Shown in pieces: positions 1 through 11,924 of a stretch of DNA of 64,000 bases (within the stretch, counting starts at the first letter, position 1; every line of letters starts with the position of its first letter). The notes beneath the pieces were generated by a model. That model did no database searches and was not told the origin of the DNA. It worked only from the letters and a program-made list of their open reading frames with translations. The stretch lies in contig CALYLW010000326.1 of the NCBI GenBank assembly GCA_944989445.1, forward strand, positions 539,782-603,781, in the 5' to 3' direction. The position numbers were made by a program, and so were the translations under genes. The stretch comes from Ampullaceana balthica (Eukaryota > Mollusca > Gastropoda > Lymnaeidae).

Positions 1-1322
1 CCCAACATTTCAACCCAACATTTCAACCCAACATTTCCATCCAACATTTCAACCCAACATTCCATCCAACATTTCAATCAACATTTCAACCCAACATTTC
101 AACCCAACATTTCAACCCAACATTTCAACCCAACATTTCAACCCAAAATTTCCATCCAAAATTTCAACCCAACATTTCAACCCAACATTTCAACCCAACA
201 TTTCAACCCAACATTTCCATCCAAAATTTCAACCAACATTTCAACGAAACATTTCAACACAACATTTCAACCCAAAATTTCCATCCAACATTTCAACCAA
301 CATTTCAACGAAACATTTCAACCCAACATTTCAACCCAACATTTCATCCCAACATTTCAACCAAACAATTCATCCCAACATTTCAACCCAACATTTCAAC
401 GAATCATTTCATCCCAACATTTCAACCCAACATTTCATCCCAACATTTCAACGAAACATTTCATCCCAAACATTTCATCCCAACATTTCAACCCAACATT
501 TCATCCCAACATTTCAACCCAACATTTCATCCCAACATTTCAACCCAACATTTCATCCCAACATTTCAACCCAAAATTTCATCCCAAAATTTCAACCCAA
601 CATTTCATCCCAACATTTCAACCCAACATTTCAACCAACATTTCAACCCAACATTTCAACGAAACATTTCATCCCAACATTTCAACCCAACATTTCATCC
701 CAACATTTCAACCCAACATTTCAACCCAACATTTCAACCCAACATTTCAACCCAACATTTCAACCCAACATTTCAACCCAACATTTCAACGAAACATTTC
801 AACCCAACATTTCATCCCAACATTTCAACCCAACATTTCATCCCAACATTTCAACCCAACATTTCATCCCAACATTTCAACCCAACATTTCATCCCAACA
901 TTTCAACCCAACATTTCATCCCAACATTTCAACCCAACATTTCATCCCAACATTTCAACGAAACATTTCATCCCAACATTTCATCCCAACATTTCAACCC
1001 AACATTTCATCCCAACATTTCAACCCAACATTTCAACCCAACATTTCAACCCAACATTTCAACCCAACATTTCAACCCAACATTTCAACCCAACATTTCA
1101 ACCCAACATTTCAACCAACATTTCAACCCAACATTTCAACCAACATTTCAACCCAACATTTCAACCAACATTTCAACCCAACATTTCAACCAACATTTCG
1201 ACCCAACATTTCAACCAAACATTTCATCCCAACATTTCATCCCAACATTTCATCCCAACATTTCAACCAACATTTCAACCCAACATTTCAACCAACATTT
1301 CAACCAACATTTCAACCCAACA
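1..1322. repeat. 13-bp satellite array (CCCAACATTTCAA)
   Basis: About 100 head-to-tail copies of CCCAACATTTCAA, with variants ending CAT instead of CAA and occasional CGAAACATTTCAA or 12-bp CCAACATTTCAA units. The array runs off the left edge, so its true length is unknown. Variants alternate in blocks (CAA/CAT pairs around 420-960), indicating amplification of multi-unit segments. No coding sequence is present. Confidence 0.97.
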
Positions 1323-1404
1323 GAGTAGAACAACACTTGAAATTAACACAGTGATTAAAATCCCATCAAATAGTCTCGCATAATTTCAATCATTTTGTAA
1401 ATAT

Positions 1405-1592
1405 ATGTACAAACTAAAGATGTACAAACTAAAGATGTACAAACTAAAGATGTACAAACTAAAGATGTACAAACTAAAGATGTACAAACTAAAGATGTAC
1501 AAACTAAAGATGTACAAACTAAAGATGTACAAACTAAAGATGTACAAACTAAAGATGTACAAACTAAAGATGTACAAACTAAAGATGTACAA
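1405..1592. repeat. 15-bp tandem repeat (ATGTACAAACTAAAG)
   Basis: Twelve to thirteen nearly perfect copies of ATGTACAAACTAAAG. Because 15 is a multiple of 3, both strands stay open and give MYKLK or IFSLY repeat translations; these are a by-product of the period and not a gene. Confidence 0.96.
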
Positions 1593-1754
1593 ACTTACAT
1601 TTACATTTTTGTGTCCGAAATATCCGGTCCGACAAATAGATGAAAACTTATCTACAGGATGACATCATGCTGTCCTAAATTAAGTTGTTTCATTCCATAT
1701 CTGTGTCCCCGTCTAATGGTAACCATGGGTCACACCTAAAGTTGAGTCCCCTGA

Positions 1755-1867
<113 letters not shown>

Positions 1868-2055
1868 CCCAACGGCCCAACCCATAGTTATCTCCTCCTA
1901 TATCTATTGTAAAGTTTAATCGTTTGTGCGTCTAGACCTCTGTCCTAAACAATATTTATGCTCGTCTGTAGTTTCGCTAAGCGTTAGCTGTGTCCGTTTA
2001 AAGTTTCGCCACGTCTTATTCCCCTATTATACTTAGTTATTCCGCATAGCTATTC

Positions 2056-2872
2056 TAAACATTAAACCTTGAAACACTAGAGTATAGAACAACAAAGAGC
2101 AAAGTAATCATAATCCATAAGGCAATTAATTCTAACTTAGAAATACAACACATATATAATATAATAAAAACCCCAGATAGACATAGATATATATATACAA
2201 AAAACGATTCTTATTCCGTATAAAAGAACAAACACATAAAAATTCTCGTTCGTCCGGACCGGAATTCAATACTCTATAGCAGGGGTGGCCATACATGTAG
2301 TAAGTGAGAGCCATTTTAATAATATAAAAAGTTGTCGAGGGCAGCATTGAAGCATTATGGGTCACAATGACCCAAGTCGCAATACAAAAATTCCCTTTTT
2401 GAAAATAATAATAAGTTCGTTTAGCACGAGCAATATTTCAAGCGATGGCATAACTTGCCTCAGTTGAAGTGACACCTTCTTTGCTGAAATGTAGAAATTA
2501 GTGTCTGCTAGTGTCTACACATACCAGACTTTAACAAAGCAAGCTTGCTTTATCTTAGTTTAGATCAAGTCCTAATCATTTTCAAACATTTGTTTGATTT
2601 TTTTAAAGAAAGCATTTATTTTAATATTATATATATATGTTTAAAAGAAAAAGTTTTAATTTCATTATTTTTTTTCGGGAGCCGCTATGTGAGCCCAAAA
2701 GATCCGCATGCGGCTCGCGAGACTCAGTTTGGCCACCGTTGCTCTATAGAATTCAATAAACATTTAAAATTCTAATAAAATGCAAGACTAGAAATAAACC
2801 ATGGATAAGGGTAGGACGCAATAATCTTCTGTATTGAAGGAGCGTCTGTAACAGATACGATAAGAAGATAAG
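2056..2872 (+). mobile_element. LINE 3'-end remnant, copy a, interrupted by a hAT element
   Basis: From the segment reading as degraded 'LNLETLE...' this parallels the better preserved copy at 32700-33060: shared stretches include TTAAACCTTGAAACACT, AGAGCAAAGTA, GGCAATTAATTCTAA and TTATTCCGTAT. The 3' tail at 2810-2872 (GGACGCAATAATCTTCTG and then GGAGCGTCTGTA) closes the element. The reading frame is destroyed by indels. A 462-bp hAT element sits inside (2280-2741). The reverse-transcriptase part is absent, as expected for a 5'-truncated copy. The family resembles CR1/jockey-type LINEs by its C-terminal phrase; the clade is not proven. Confidence 0.7.
2280..2741. mobile_element. Non-autonomous hAT element, TSD CTCTATAG
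   Basis: Starts CAGGGGTGGCCA and ends TGGCCACCGTTG (imperfect inverted termini), and is flanked by the perfect 8-bp direct repeat CTCTATAG at 2272-2279 and 2742-2749. An 8-bp TSD with CA...TG ends is diagnostic of hAT transposons. The right arm carries a CTCGCGAGCCGC-like palindromic segment also seen as fragments near 26620 and 28965. It has no transposase and no open frame of note. Confidence 0.88.
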
Positions 2873-2879
2873 ATAGTGT

Positions 2880-3610
2880 CATGCCTCAAATAAAGTAATT
2901 CTTCGTCTAAGTTATGTCTCAACTGCAATGAGTCATCGGTTAAATAATTGAATGATTCTTGAATTTATCAGAAAACACTATAAAAAATGTTGTATAATTT
3001 ATTAAAATATAAAAGACCAATAGCAATATTTTAATATATATATTATATATATTCTTAAGCTCGCACTATTTTTAATCGATTATTGAAGTTTTCAAATAGT
3101 GAGGTGGGGGGGGGGACTTTTAATATCATGTAAAATAAAATCAAAAGTTTGTTTAATCACTCTGTATTAGTTTTATTTTATGAAAATAGCGACAAAAATA
3201 TTTATTTATTTCGTTTACATTATATTGTTATTTTTAAATCGACTACCTTCATATTAGCAGACAAGCACTTTACTCATTTGATAAACACTAAAGTAAATTT
3301 TTAAGAAACAATTTGGCGTGAGTTGGGGGCAATGTTCCATTTAAGCTGCGCGGCTGCGCCGATATATGACCAATGCCGCACAGTAGTTTAGCATTACCGC
3401 GCAGCAAGTTTTGCACAAAAGATTGGATGATGTGCAACTTTGCTCACGAGTTGTTGTTTTTTTACTTTGCATACAGACCAACGAATCTTAGAGGGAACAT
3501 TGGTTGGGAATAGAGCAATTTGCAATCGAAAGGGAAGCGGCTCAAGTCCAGCAAATGCTAAATTTTTGTTGTTTTCAATACGGACAATATTTAATAGAAT
3601 AATTTGTAAC
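2880..3610. other. AT-rich stretch with no recognised gene
   Basis: Nothing coding is recognised. It contains a homopolymer G run near 3104-3117 and a short TA-rich stretch around 3030-3052. Small open frames here lack codon structure or family motifs. Confidence 0.6.
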
Positions 3611-3612
3611 AT

Positions 3613-3712
3613 GTTGTCGACGACAATAAAGACTGTGTATGCCAAGTGTCAACGACAATAAAGACTGTGTATGCCAAGTGTCAACGACAATAAAGACTGT
3701 GTATTCTAAGTA
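3613..3712. repeat. Three copies of a ~33-bp repeat
   Basis: The phrase CGACAATAAAGACTGTGTAT recurs three times at about 33-bp spacing, with the last copy diverging at its 3' end. Confidence 0.8.
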
Positions 3713-3866
3713 TAAACCCTCCGGCTGATTTGGGAGTGAGATAAATTTAATAGAACACCATTCCTGGCAAGCAGACACGCACAAACACAAGCCATCCAAG
3801 TTTTGCTTTCTATATTTGTATTCATTTTTTATTTTATTTCAGGTTGTGCATTATGTCTTCAAGAAA

Positions 3867-4223
3867 ATTACCGTAAGTATATACTCGTTCTATAGCCCGT
3901 TCGTTCAGTGCTGTTAACTCCTGGGAATGGGAGTTTTTTTTTAAAGCCAAACTAGGCAAATTTATAGAAATGGGAATTTATGAGGATTTGGCCTTAAATA
4001 TTGGAATATTTGAGATTTCTTCGCCAATAGAATTTCATGCATTTGGGAATTTTTAGTCTAATTTGAGAATTTTTTTTACTCATGCCTGGGAAAATTTGGC
4101 ACCTTGAGTTAACAGCACTGGCCGACCCCCGACCCCCCCCCCACTTTTCCCCCTAGATTTTGTCCAAAAAAGGTCGGCTTGCGGCTTGCGGCTTGCGGCT
4201 TGCGAACGAGTATAAACGGTAAT
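3867..4223. mobile_element. Foldback element with a nested 215-bp inverted-repeat element
   Basis: Outer inverted ends: ATTACCGTAAGTATATACTC at the left and GAACGAGTATAAACGGTAAT at the right, imperfect reverse complements. Nested inside at 3906-4120 is a second element with perfect 15-bp inverted ends CAGTGCTGTTAACTC / GAGTTAACAGCACTG. The inner ends look hAT-like (CAGTG...CACTG), but I found no matching 8-bp duplication, so its class is open. Three or four GGCTTGC repeats lie near the right end. Confidence 0.65.
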
Positions 4224-4302
4224 CTAAAAAAATGTACTTTTAGTATAATATTTATTAGTATACTGACAACACTGAGACCTATGACTGTTTACAATTTACA
4301 TA

Positions 4303-6095
4303 GGGGCCTTCCATAAAGTACGTCACGCTATTTTTGACCATTTTGACCCCCCACAAAGTACGTCACATTTTCTTAAAAATTTAAATTAACACCTAATTAA
4401 AATATTTAATTCAATACTTAAAACACACTTCACTATTAAACTGTATTAAAATATAAAATTTCCACTTTAAAGTGGGGATGTGCCGGATTCAAAATTTTGA
4501 AATCCATTTGGCCGGATTTATGCAGTGAAATCCGGCTTCAGCCCGAGTCAGATTTTTTAAAATGGCAGGATTTCGGATTTTGCAGAGCCATTGTGAATAT
4601 ATATAAATTAGGGCTCTACCGGCCAGCCAGATTTATGAAGAGAAATCCTGCCGGAACCGGAGCCGGATTTTTAAAAATAGCCGGATTCCGGATTTTCTGG
4701 AGCAGGAGCCGAAATCCGGTACACCCCTACTTAAAAGAACTATCAGATTATTAAAATGACTTTAATAATAGAATAGTTAATTGTCAACAGTTGTCACAGT
4801 TATTCAATGAAACAGTAACTCAATCTAGATCGAATTTGAAAACAAAAATTGCAAAAATTAGACTTTTCAATTTTATAATACACATCATTTATCTGCTACC
4901 TTTCATTTACAATGGTTGAGGTCAAGTTTTATATAATCTTCCGATTATGCAATCTATTGACACAAGATAAGAAGTAGATTAGCGAAACTTGTCCTAACCC
5001 AGTGATTAAATAATAAAAAGGAAACAAAACAATTTAACTATTTAAAAAAAAAGACTAGATTGACAAATTATGTGACAAACTCATGTGCTATATTGAATCT
5101 GTTTAGTATGGTCCTGTGACTTATGTTTAATTCAAAAATATTCACTGGACATCATCTTACCAAGTTGAAGTGAAGTGTTCATCCATAGCTATGACTGACA
5201 TCGATCTTTTACCATCATCGTTTCCTGGAGCCTGTAACGATAGTTGCAGACAGATCAACTCGTCCTCATCTAGCCACTCAACAGCCTCTGTATGTGTATT
5301 TTCTCTTATGGCAATAACTGCCATGGGTTCTCTTTGCCTTCTAGAAGCGATTCTCAAAGTACGGATGCGTTTCATCTAAGTTGATTCTCCTTGTGCACAT
5401 TCTCCTGAGCCCCAGGTCTGTGTTGTTTTGTATGTTTCTTCAACATTGTTTGTGAGGCAAATATATAAGTGACCTACTTTGCAAAGTCGATCAAATAAGC
5501 TGGTAATCATATGGCTGTACTTTGAAAACTGCTGTTGATTTTGGCATAATGTCATCAAATTTGAGAGTTTGTGCAACAAACAAGGAAGGAACCTTATGAG
5601 AATCTGCATCTAGTCTTTCTGAAGCTCTAAGTCCATCAGTTGTTTGGTTGATTGGGATTAGAGGAAAAAAGAATCTCGAAGGTAAAACGTTGAAGTATGA
5701 GCTTCGTACTTTGTAGCAACATTTTATGTCCTGATATTTCACAAGTTGAGTGAAATATTAGCTGTTGCGAACATGATTGTCAAACCATTCCTGATCCTTA
5801 TATTAGTCCTGCTGCATCCAATTCAGATTTATGAACAACGCATTCAGGAGATTCGCATTTCATGATATTTTGACATAAATCTAATTCAAATGTTTCACAA
5901 AATTTTTGAAAATCATTTTTAAAGCTATTTAAATTTTACTAAAAAATATTTAAAATAAATTAGTAAAAAAATTATTTAAAAAATAAATGTCTGACATCAC
6001 ACATGGCCTGACCCCCTCACCCCTTGTCACAAACTGTCACACTTTCTTACACCCCCCCCCCTTTTTGGAGCGTGACGTACTTTATGGACGGCCCC
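4303..6095. mobile_element. 1.8-kb DNA transposon with GGGGCC...GTACGTCACGC inverted ends
   Basis: Left end GGGGCCTTCCATAAAGTACG continuing into TCACGC; right end GCGTGACGTACTTTATGGAC followed by GGCCCC. These are inverted repeats of about 26 bp with one or two mismatches. Both sides carry ATA (4300-4302 and 6096-6098), a likely 3-bp target duplication. It sits between units of the minisatellite at 6096-6567. The interior has minus-strand frames at 5157-5375 and 5491-5742 that may be transposase remnants; I cannot assign a superfamily. A PIF/Harbinger-like origin is one option because of the short duplication. Confidence 0.78.
4472..4731. mobile_element. Palindromic CCGGATTT-rich element nested in the 1.8-kb transposon
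   Basis: Contains many CCGGATTT and AAATCCGG motifs in inverted arrangement and ends in CCGGTACACCCCTA. A related element lies at 38735-39232 with GGTGTACCGGAT at its left end. The self-complementary layout indicates a MITE-like non-autonomous element. Small open frames across it are by-products. Confidence 0.65.
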
Positions 6096-6567
6096 ATACT
6101 AAACACTATGAGACCTATCACTGTTAACAATTCAAATACTACAAACTATGAGACCTATGACTGTTAACAATTCAAATACTACAAACTATGAGACCTATCA
6201 CTGTTAACAATTCAAATACTACAAACTATGAGACCTATGACTGTTAACAATTCAAATACTAACAAACTATGAGACCTATTACTGTTAACAATTCAAATAC
6301 TAACAAACTATGAGACCTATGACTGTTAACAATTCAAATACTAACAAACTATGAGACCTATGACTGTTAACAATTCAAATACTAACAAACTATGAGACCT
6401 ATGACTGTTAACAATTCAAATACTAACAAACTATGAGACCTATCACTGTTAACAATTCAAATACTAACAAACTATGAGACCTATCACTGTTAACAATTCA
6501 AATACTAACAAACTATGAGACCTATGACTGTTAACAATTCAAATACTACAAACTATGCGACCTATGA
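6096..6567. repeat. ~39-bp minisatellite (CTATGAGACCTATGACTGTT)
   Basis: About twelve copies of a 38-40-bp unit containing CTATGAGACCTATGACTGTT and AACAATTCAAATACTA; the dinucleotide GA/CA varies between units (ATGACTG or ATCACTG). One diverged unit lies on the other side of the transposon at about 4260-4302, so the transposon entered an existing array. Confidence 0.93.
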
Positions 6568-7110
6568 TAGTATTTTGAGATTTGCATAGCAGCCACGTAA
6601 ATAATCAGTCTTTGGTGAAACATTTAACCATGCAACAAACTTAATCTAAAAACCTAAACTTAAAACCTCATGTTTTGTTCTATTTCGGTATTTAATATAT
6701 ATAATAACAAACTGAGATGTCTGTAGAAAAACGATAGAGGAAGACATAGAAATAATACCCCGCACTAAATAATACACTGCAACAATAATAATTATCATAT
6801 GAGGCCATTCGGGCGAAACATCGAATCGGTCTCGGCGAAAAGACTGTGTTGTCAAGATATTAAAGGTAATACGAATAAAAGGGAGAAAATCACGGACCTA
6901 GCAAGAACGCGGGGAAATAATCCATTTTTTAAAATTAAACACATGTTATTTGCTGCCACAGTTCATGGCTTTTATGGTCGACCAGTGGATCAAAATGGCC
7001 CAGGGGGAATAGCTCAACGAAGACCACAATGTCTGAGAGTAGAGTTTAACACGTCGGAAGTGCATCGGTTGATAAAGTGTTCCAAAAAGTGAAATTACGT
7101 TATTTTTTAT
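6568..7110. other. No recognised gene
   Basis: Contains a 97-codon plus-strand frame at 6799-7092 with no motif I recognise and no supporting splice or promoter signal. Treated as probably non-coding. Confidence 0.5.
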
Positions 7111-7425
7111 GGTTAAGTTGTACAACTAATAAAACAGTGCACATGTACACAGAAGATTTACAACAAATGTCAAATGATACGTGTACATTACAGTGTTACA
7201 ACTAATCAAACAGTGCACATGTACACAGAAGATTTACAACAAATGTCACATGTTACGTGTACATTACAGTTTTACAACTAATAAAACAGTGCACATGTAC
7301 ACAGAAGATTTACAACAAATTTTTACATGATACGTGTACATTACACTTTTACAACTAATCAAACAGTGCACATAGACAAGAAAGTTGTACAACTAATTAA
7401 ACACGGCACATGTACTTATTGTCTT
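7111..7425. repeat. ~76-bp tandem repeat, about four copies
   Basis: Phrases AAACAGTGCACATGTACACA, GAAGATTTACAACAAAT and ACGTGTACATTACA recur about every 76 bp; the last copy is truncated. Units contain the palindrome ACATGT and GTGTAC. Confidence 0.9.
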
Positions 7426-7736
7426 ATTTCCGGTTTCATTTACAAACAACAAACATGAACAGTTAAATGACGTCATCAATTATTTTTTCCGCATAAATGA
7501 AAAAGACCATGTACTTTAATATATTAGCTTGTACAGGTAGATTTCACAATTGATAAACCAAGGGATAAGAAGGCACTTTGAAGGTGTTTTTTCAACAGTT
7601 GTTGGTAGTAGAATTTTCGTGATTTTTTTTAATCAATAAGACGGTATGACAATTAATCGCGGTTTAAAGGCCGTGGGGGTGTGGGGCTTATTTTATACCT
7701 GTGCTATTGCCACGTTGTTTTCCATTTTATACATTG

Positions 7737-8622
7737 ATGGAAGTTTACCCTAACACAGAGTGATGGAAGTTTACCATTACACAGAATGATGGAAGTTTAC
7801 CATTACACAGATTAATGGAAGTTTACCATTACACAGAATGATGGAAGTTTACCATAACACAGAGTGATAGAAGTTTACCAATACACAGAATGATGGAAGT
7901 TTACCATTACACAGATTAATGGAAGTTTACCATTACACAGAATGATGGAAGTTTACCATAACACAGAGTGATAGAAGTTTACCAATACACAGAATGATGG
8001 AAGCTTACCATTACACAGATTAATGGAAGTTTACCATTACACAGAATGATGGAAGTTTACCATAACACAGAGTGATAGAAGTTTACCATTACACAGAATA
8101 ATGGAAGTTTACCATAACACAGAGTGATAGAAGTTTACCATTACACAAAATGATGGAAGTTTACAATAACACAGAGTGATAGAAGTTTACCATTACACAA
8201 AATGATGGAAGTTTACAATAACACAGAGTGATAGAAGTTTACCATTACACAAAATGATGGAAGTTTACAATAACACAGATTGGTAGAAGTTTACGATTAC
8301 ACAGATTAATGGAAGTTTACCATTACACAGAGTGATAGAAGTTTACCATTACACAGATTGGTGGAATGTTACCATTACACAAAATGATGGAAGTTTACAA
8401 TAACACAGAGTGATATAAGTTTACCATTACACAGATTGATAGAAGTTTACCATAACACAGAGTGATAGAAGTTTACCATTACACAAAATGATGGAAGTTT
8501 ACCAATACACAGATTTGTAGAAGTTTACCATTACACAGATTGGTAGAAGTTTACCATTACACAGATTGGTAGAATTTTACCATTACACAGATTGGTAGAA
8601 GTTTACCATTACACAGCTTGAT
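7737..8622. repeat. 26-bp minisatellite (GGAAGTTTACCATTACACAG)
   Basis: About 34 copies of a 26-bp unit built on GGAAGTTTACCATTACACAG followed by AATGAT, with recurring variants (ATAGAAG, CAATAACAC, GATTGGTAG). Variants are clustered, which fits local block amplification. The following stretch to 9169 has no recognised gene. Confidence 0.95.
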
Positions 8623-10002
8623 GGTTTTTTTAAATAATTTCAATGTGTTTTTTGTGCGGGGTGGGTAATGGACCTTGGCTTGTAACGACTTCATTTAGCG
8701 GCCCCTCAACTTGTATTCTCTTGTAATTTTTCCCTTGATAGCGTCTTTATACTTTCTAATTTAGTGGCTGTGGATGCAGAGCATGACCTTTAAACGTAGT
8801 CTGTGCCCAGCAAACAGACGACAACATACTGGAAGTATTGACATGGCCGCAAACAAAATTGTTTAGGTGAAGCTATATTTAGACATTTATCCTGGGGTTT
8901 GTTTGTTTGTTTGTTAGTTTTTTTTATGCTGTTTTGTTTGTTGTTGTTGTTGGTTTTTAAATCGTATCAGAAAGTCAAATTCAAAAAATTAAATGATCAT
9001 GACGTGGCTTAGATTATGTTTTAGACGCCATTTTCTCTACTCCACGCCACATAACTCAAAAATTAACCTTTATCTTAGAATAACCCATTTGATGATAATG
9101 GCTCCTTTAAATACACTACAATGAAGAAGGAATAATACAAGAATCTTGTGTTGTGATTATAATCATTTACAGCTAACTAGTGGCGTAGCTAGGGGGGGGG
9201 GCGGAGGGGGCGGTGCGCCCCGGGCGGCACTCATTTAGGGGCGGCATTTGTGGGCATTTGAAAAGTACAACCATTTCCGACAACCGCCCTTTTTCTTTTG
9301 AAGGGGGAAAACCCGAGTAAAACAAAAATACTCAAACTTTCGAGTCTTAAATAACGGATTCGCACATTTGTTTGATTACAGAGTGGATGTTATAACTAAC
9401 TCAAAACCGTTCAAAAATTTTTAATCACTCAAAACATGTATCAATTTGTTTGGAAAATTAAGTGGTATACGTCACAGATTACGCTTTTATAAGAAAAATA
9501 CCACCAAAAAACACATAACCAGTGGGCCGAATAATATGTCCTATTAATATCGCCACGACAATTTTTACGTGGAATTTCGACATTCAAAAATGATGCGCGA
9601 ACAAGTACCTATAATTCATGGTGGTTCAAATATTGTGTTTAACTTGCAAGTAATAATTTATATTACTGTTTCAGTTTTCAGAAAATTATTGTAAGGAAAG
9701 TTATTAAAAATTAATTTTGTTTTTATTGCATTAAAGAAGCACGAATAATTTGTGTTTTTCATTATAAATACGGTTATACGTTAAAAAATGTTAAGCCTAT
9801 CAATTTAAAGTATTGTGTAAATAATATGAATTCGTCTATTTTATGGAAAATTATTAAGATTTATGACAAGAATAAATATTCAAATTTCTCAGTTAATAAA
9901 CACAACATTAGGCATAAATAATTTTTAAAAAGACATGCTTTAAAATTTCAAGCGTCTTGGAAAAGTTGACATTTGAAGAAGTAACTAGTTAAACGAGATC
10001 AG

Positions 10003-10266
10003 ATGCTGGAATTTTACTCAATTCAATGCAATCTTTTTCTCTTCTATGTTATCTCAATTTATGGGAACCTATCATTGAATGGAACAAAGAGATTTGCTAA
10101 TAGAACAAGCTGTTATATCAACCAAACAATTTGTGAAGAGTTGAAGATTTCAACTGAACGCGGAGTTAGAAGGATAAAAAAATATCATTGGGGGAAATTA
10201 AGAAGACGTGGTTCTATCATTAGAACTAGAAGTACAACGAAAAATGTGCTGTACCCAACATTGTAA
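10003..10266 (+). pseudogene. Degenerate internal piece of a hAT transposase
   Basis: An 87-codon open stretch inside the hAT element. The phrase 'CEELKIS...RRIKKY' resembles the spacer region of hAT transposases of the 52-kDa repressor/ZMYM1-like type, but the match is weak. It lies in the same orientation as, and directly upstream of, the well recognised dimerisation-domain fragment. The initiating Met is probably incidental, and stops and indels surround it. Confidence 0.45.
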
Positions 10267-10292
10267 TTTTTTAATGAATTTTTTCAAGAATT

Positions 10293-10499
10293 ACTATCAC
10301 AGTCGCTAATTGTGAAAGGAGCTTCTCCAAACTGAAGTTGATAAAAAATTATCTTCGTTCCACAATGAACGATTTAAGACAACAAAATCTTGCAATATTG
10401 TCCATAGAACAAAATATTACAAATAATCTAAATTTCGATAGCATAATACACGATTTGTTCTATCATGAAAATAAATGTATAAATATGCTTACATTCTAA
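10293..10499 (+). pseudogene. hAT transposase C-terminal dimerisation domain fragment
   Basis: Reads in one frame to a TAA at 10497-10499, about 68 residues. It carries the hallmark hAT dimerisation-domain phrases NCERSFSKLKLIKNYLRSTM and LAILSIEQ, matching the 'ERSFSKLK..KN.LRS.M...RL..LAILSIE' pattern of 52-kDa-repressor/ZMYM1-like transposases. In the family this domain mediates dimerisation at the C-terminus. No start codon or upstream catalytic core remains in frame, so it is a dead fragment. It lies inside TSD-bounded termini, which confirms its origin. Confidence 0.88.
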
Positions 10500-10790
10500 C
10501 TAATGTATAAAATTTCTTTGTTTGGTAATGTTTTTTTGGATATAAATTTGGAATTCCTTTTGTCTCATTGTGAACCTGAGACCTCATTAACTTTCTTGTT
10601 GCCTTTAAAATAGGTCTCGTGTATTTTTATAAATGTGTATTATAGGTATATCATCTTATGCGGCCTCTTTTATTACTGCTTACATATGGCACGCAATTGT
10701 AAACATGTTCCCCACCTTTACTTCGTTTCAATTACAATTATTTTTTCATGTTCAGTAATTTATTTTAAAAAACATTATATAATCGACTAA

Positions 10791-11146
10791 GTGGCCGTCC
10801 TTAAATGACGTCACGCGATTTTGACTGATTTTTTCCCCCCTCCCCTTGTGTCAAACATCGTCACAAAAACTTAGACCTCTTCTCCAATATGACGTCACAA
10901 AAGCCGTAATTCCTATTTGAAAATGAGATTGTTTCAAATCGAATTTTTGTCCTTTAAGTATGTTTTTAGTGTAATATCGTAACAAGGGTTTTACATAAGC
11001 GTCATTAAATAAAGTGTCAGTAAGCAAATATTTAAGTGGAAATTTTATTTAAAGTTGCGCGTTTTGACGTGACGTCAGATTTCTTAAAAACACACCCCTC
11101 GTCACAAATGTTTGTCTCGTACTTAATGTCATTTAAGTATGGCCCC
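10791..11146. mobile_element. 356-bp MITE nested in the hAT, TSD TAA
   Basis: Left end GTGGCCGTCCTTAAATGACG; right end ACTTAATG...TTTAAGTATGGCCCC. The termini are imperfect inverted repeats, and TAA occurs on both sides (10788-10790 and 11147-11149). The ends resemble those of the 4303-6095 transposon (GGCC.TCC.TAAA..ACGTCAC), suggesting one superfamily. It contains several TGACGTCA-like motifs and no coding sequence. Confidence 0.75.
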
Positions 11147-11213
11147 TAAAAGGGGCGGCAAATTGGAGACCGCCCCGGGCAGCAAAAGTTCTAGCTACGC
11201 CACTGCAGCTAAC

Positions 11214-11574
11214 TTGTTTTACTATGTCTTAATATAAATATACACATTGGTTGTCACTTGCCGATTAACTATTTTTAAAATATAACTTAAATGAAAACCA
11301 AACATGCAGTTGAATCAAACAATGGGCTGTAAAATAAATATTGTTTGATAGCTAATAAGTATAATGTAAAATATTGGTATACAAAAGGAATAATAAAACA
11401 CAGTGCACTTCATTCATTCATTTGTTCAATTGATTCAGTCTCCGCTTTTCCTGCCAAAGATTATTTACATGCCATTCATTTAATTTGTTAAACATATTTG
11501 ATAGACATTAATAGGTTTTATTTCCTTTGTGTGAGTTACACTGAATTATTCAAGGAAAAAGAAAGTGGAAGTTA
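11214..11574. other. No recognised gene
   Basis: AT-rich sequence after the hAT element. I see no open frame, RNA or repeat of note. Confidence 0.5.
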
Positions 11575-11870
11575 TAAGACTTTTTTTATAGCTATAAGAG
11601 AAGTAAAGAATTTAAAAACTGTATGATTTAGTTATATGAGATGTTACGTATTAAAACGATATGTGATAGTTATGGGTGAAATTTAGTATTTAAAACTAAA
11701 TATGATAGTTATATGAGAAGGGAAGTATTTAAAACTTTATCTAATAGTTATATGAAAAGTGAAGTAATTAAACTATAACACACATACTTATATGTTAAGT
11801 GGGGTATTGAAACTATATTTGATAGTTATATGACAAGCGAAGCATTTAAAACGGTAAACATTTTGTAGTT
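11575..11870. repeat. Degenerate ~55-bp tandem repeat
   Basis: Five or six diverged units share TAGTTATATGA followed by GAAGTATTTAAAAC. Divergence suggests an old array. Confidence 0.7.
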
Positions 11871-11924
11871 AAACTTGGTCCATTGACATATAGAATGTGT
11901 GCACTGGTTGTTGGGGTAATTATG

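Larger units (their letters stand above)
9178..11205 (+). mobile_element. hAT transposon, decayed, TSD CAGCTAAC
   Basis: Left end TAGTGGCGTAGCTAG, right end CTAGCTACGCCACTG; these are inverted and differ from the typical CAGTGGCGTAGC hAT end by one base at the left terminus. The perfect 8-bp duplication CAGCTAAC flanks it at 9170-9177 and 11206-11213. The left arm carries a G-rich block (9188-9215) that could form a G-quadruplex. Inside are transposase remnants (10003-10266 and 10293-10499) and a nested MITE at 10791-11146. Length is about 2.03 kb including the insert, shorter than an autonomous hAT. Confidence 0.92.

Noticed and set aside
3906..4120. Assignment of the 215-bp inverted-repeat element to hAT
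   Set aside because: The ends look right, but no 8-bp target duplication was found, so the class is left open.
4497..4754. 85-codon frame in the CCGGATTT element
   Set aside because: It lies in a palindromic non-autonomous element and has no family motif.
6799..7092. 97-codon plus-strand frame
   Set aside because: No motif, weak start context and no splice or promoter support; kept only as a note.
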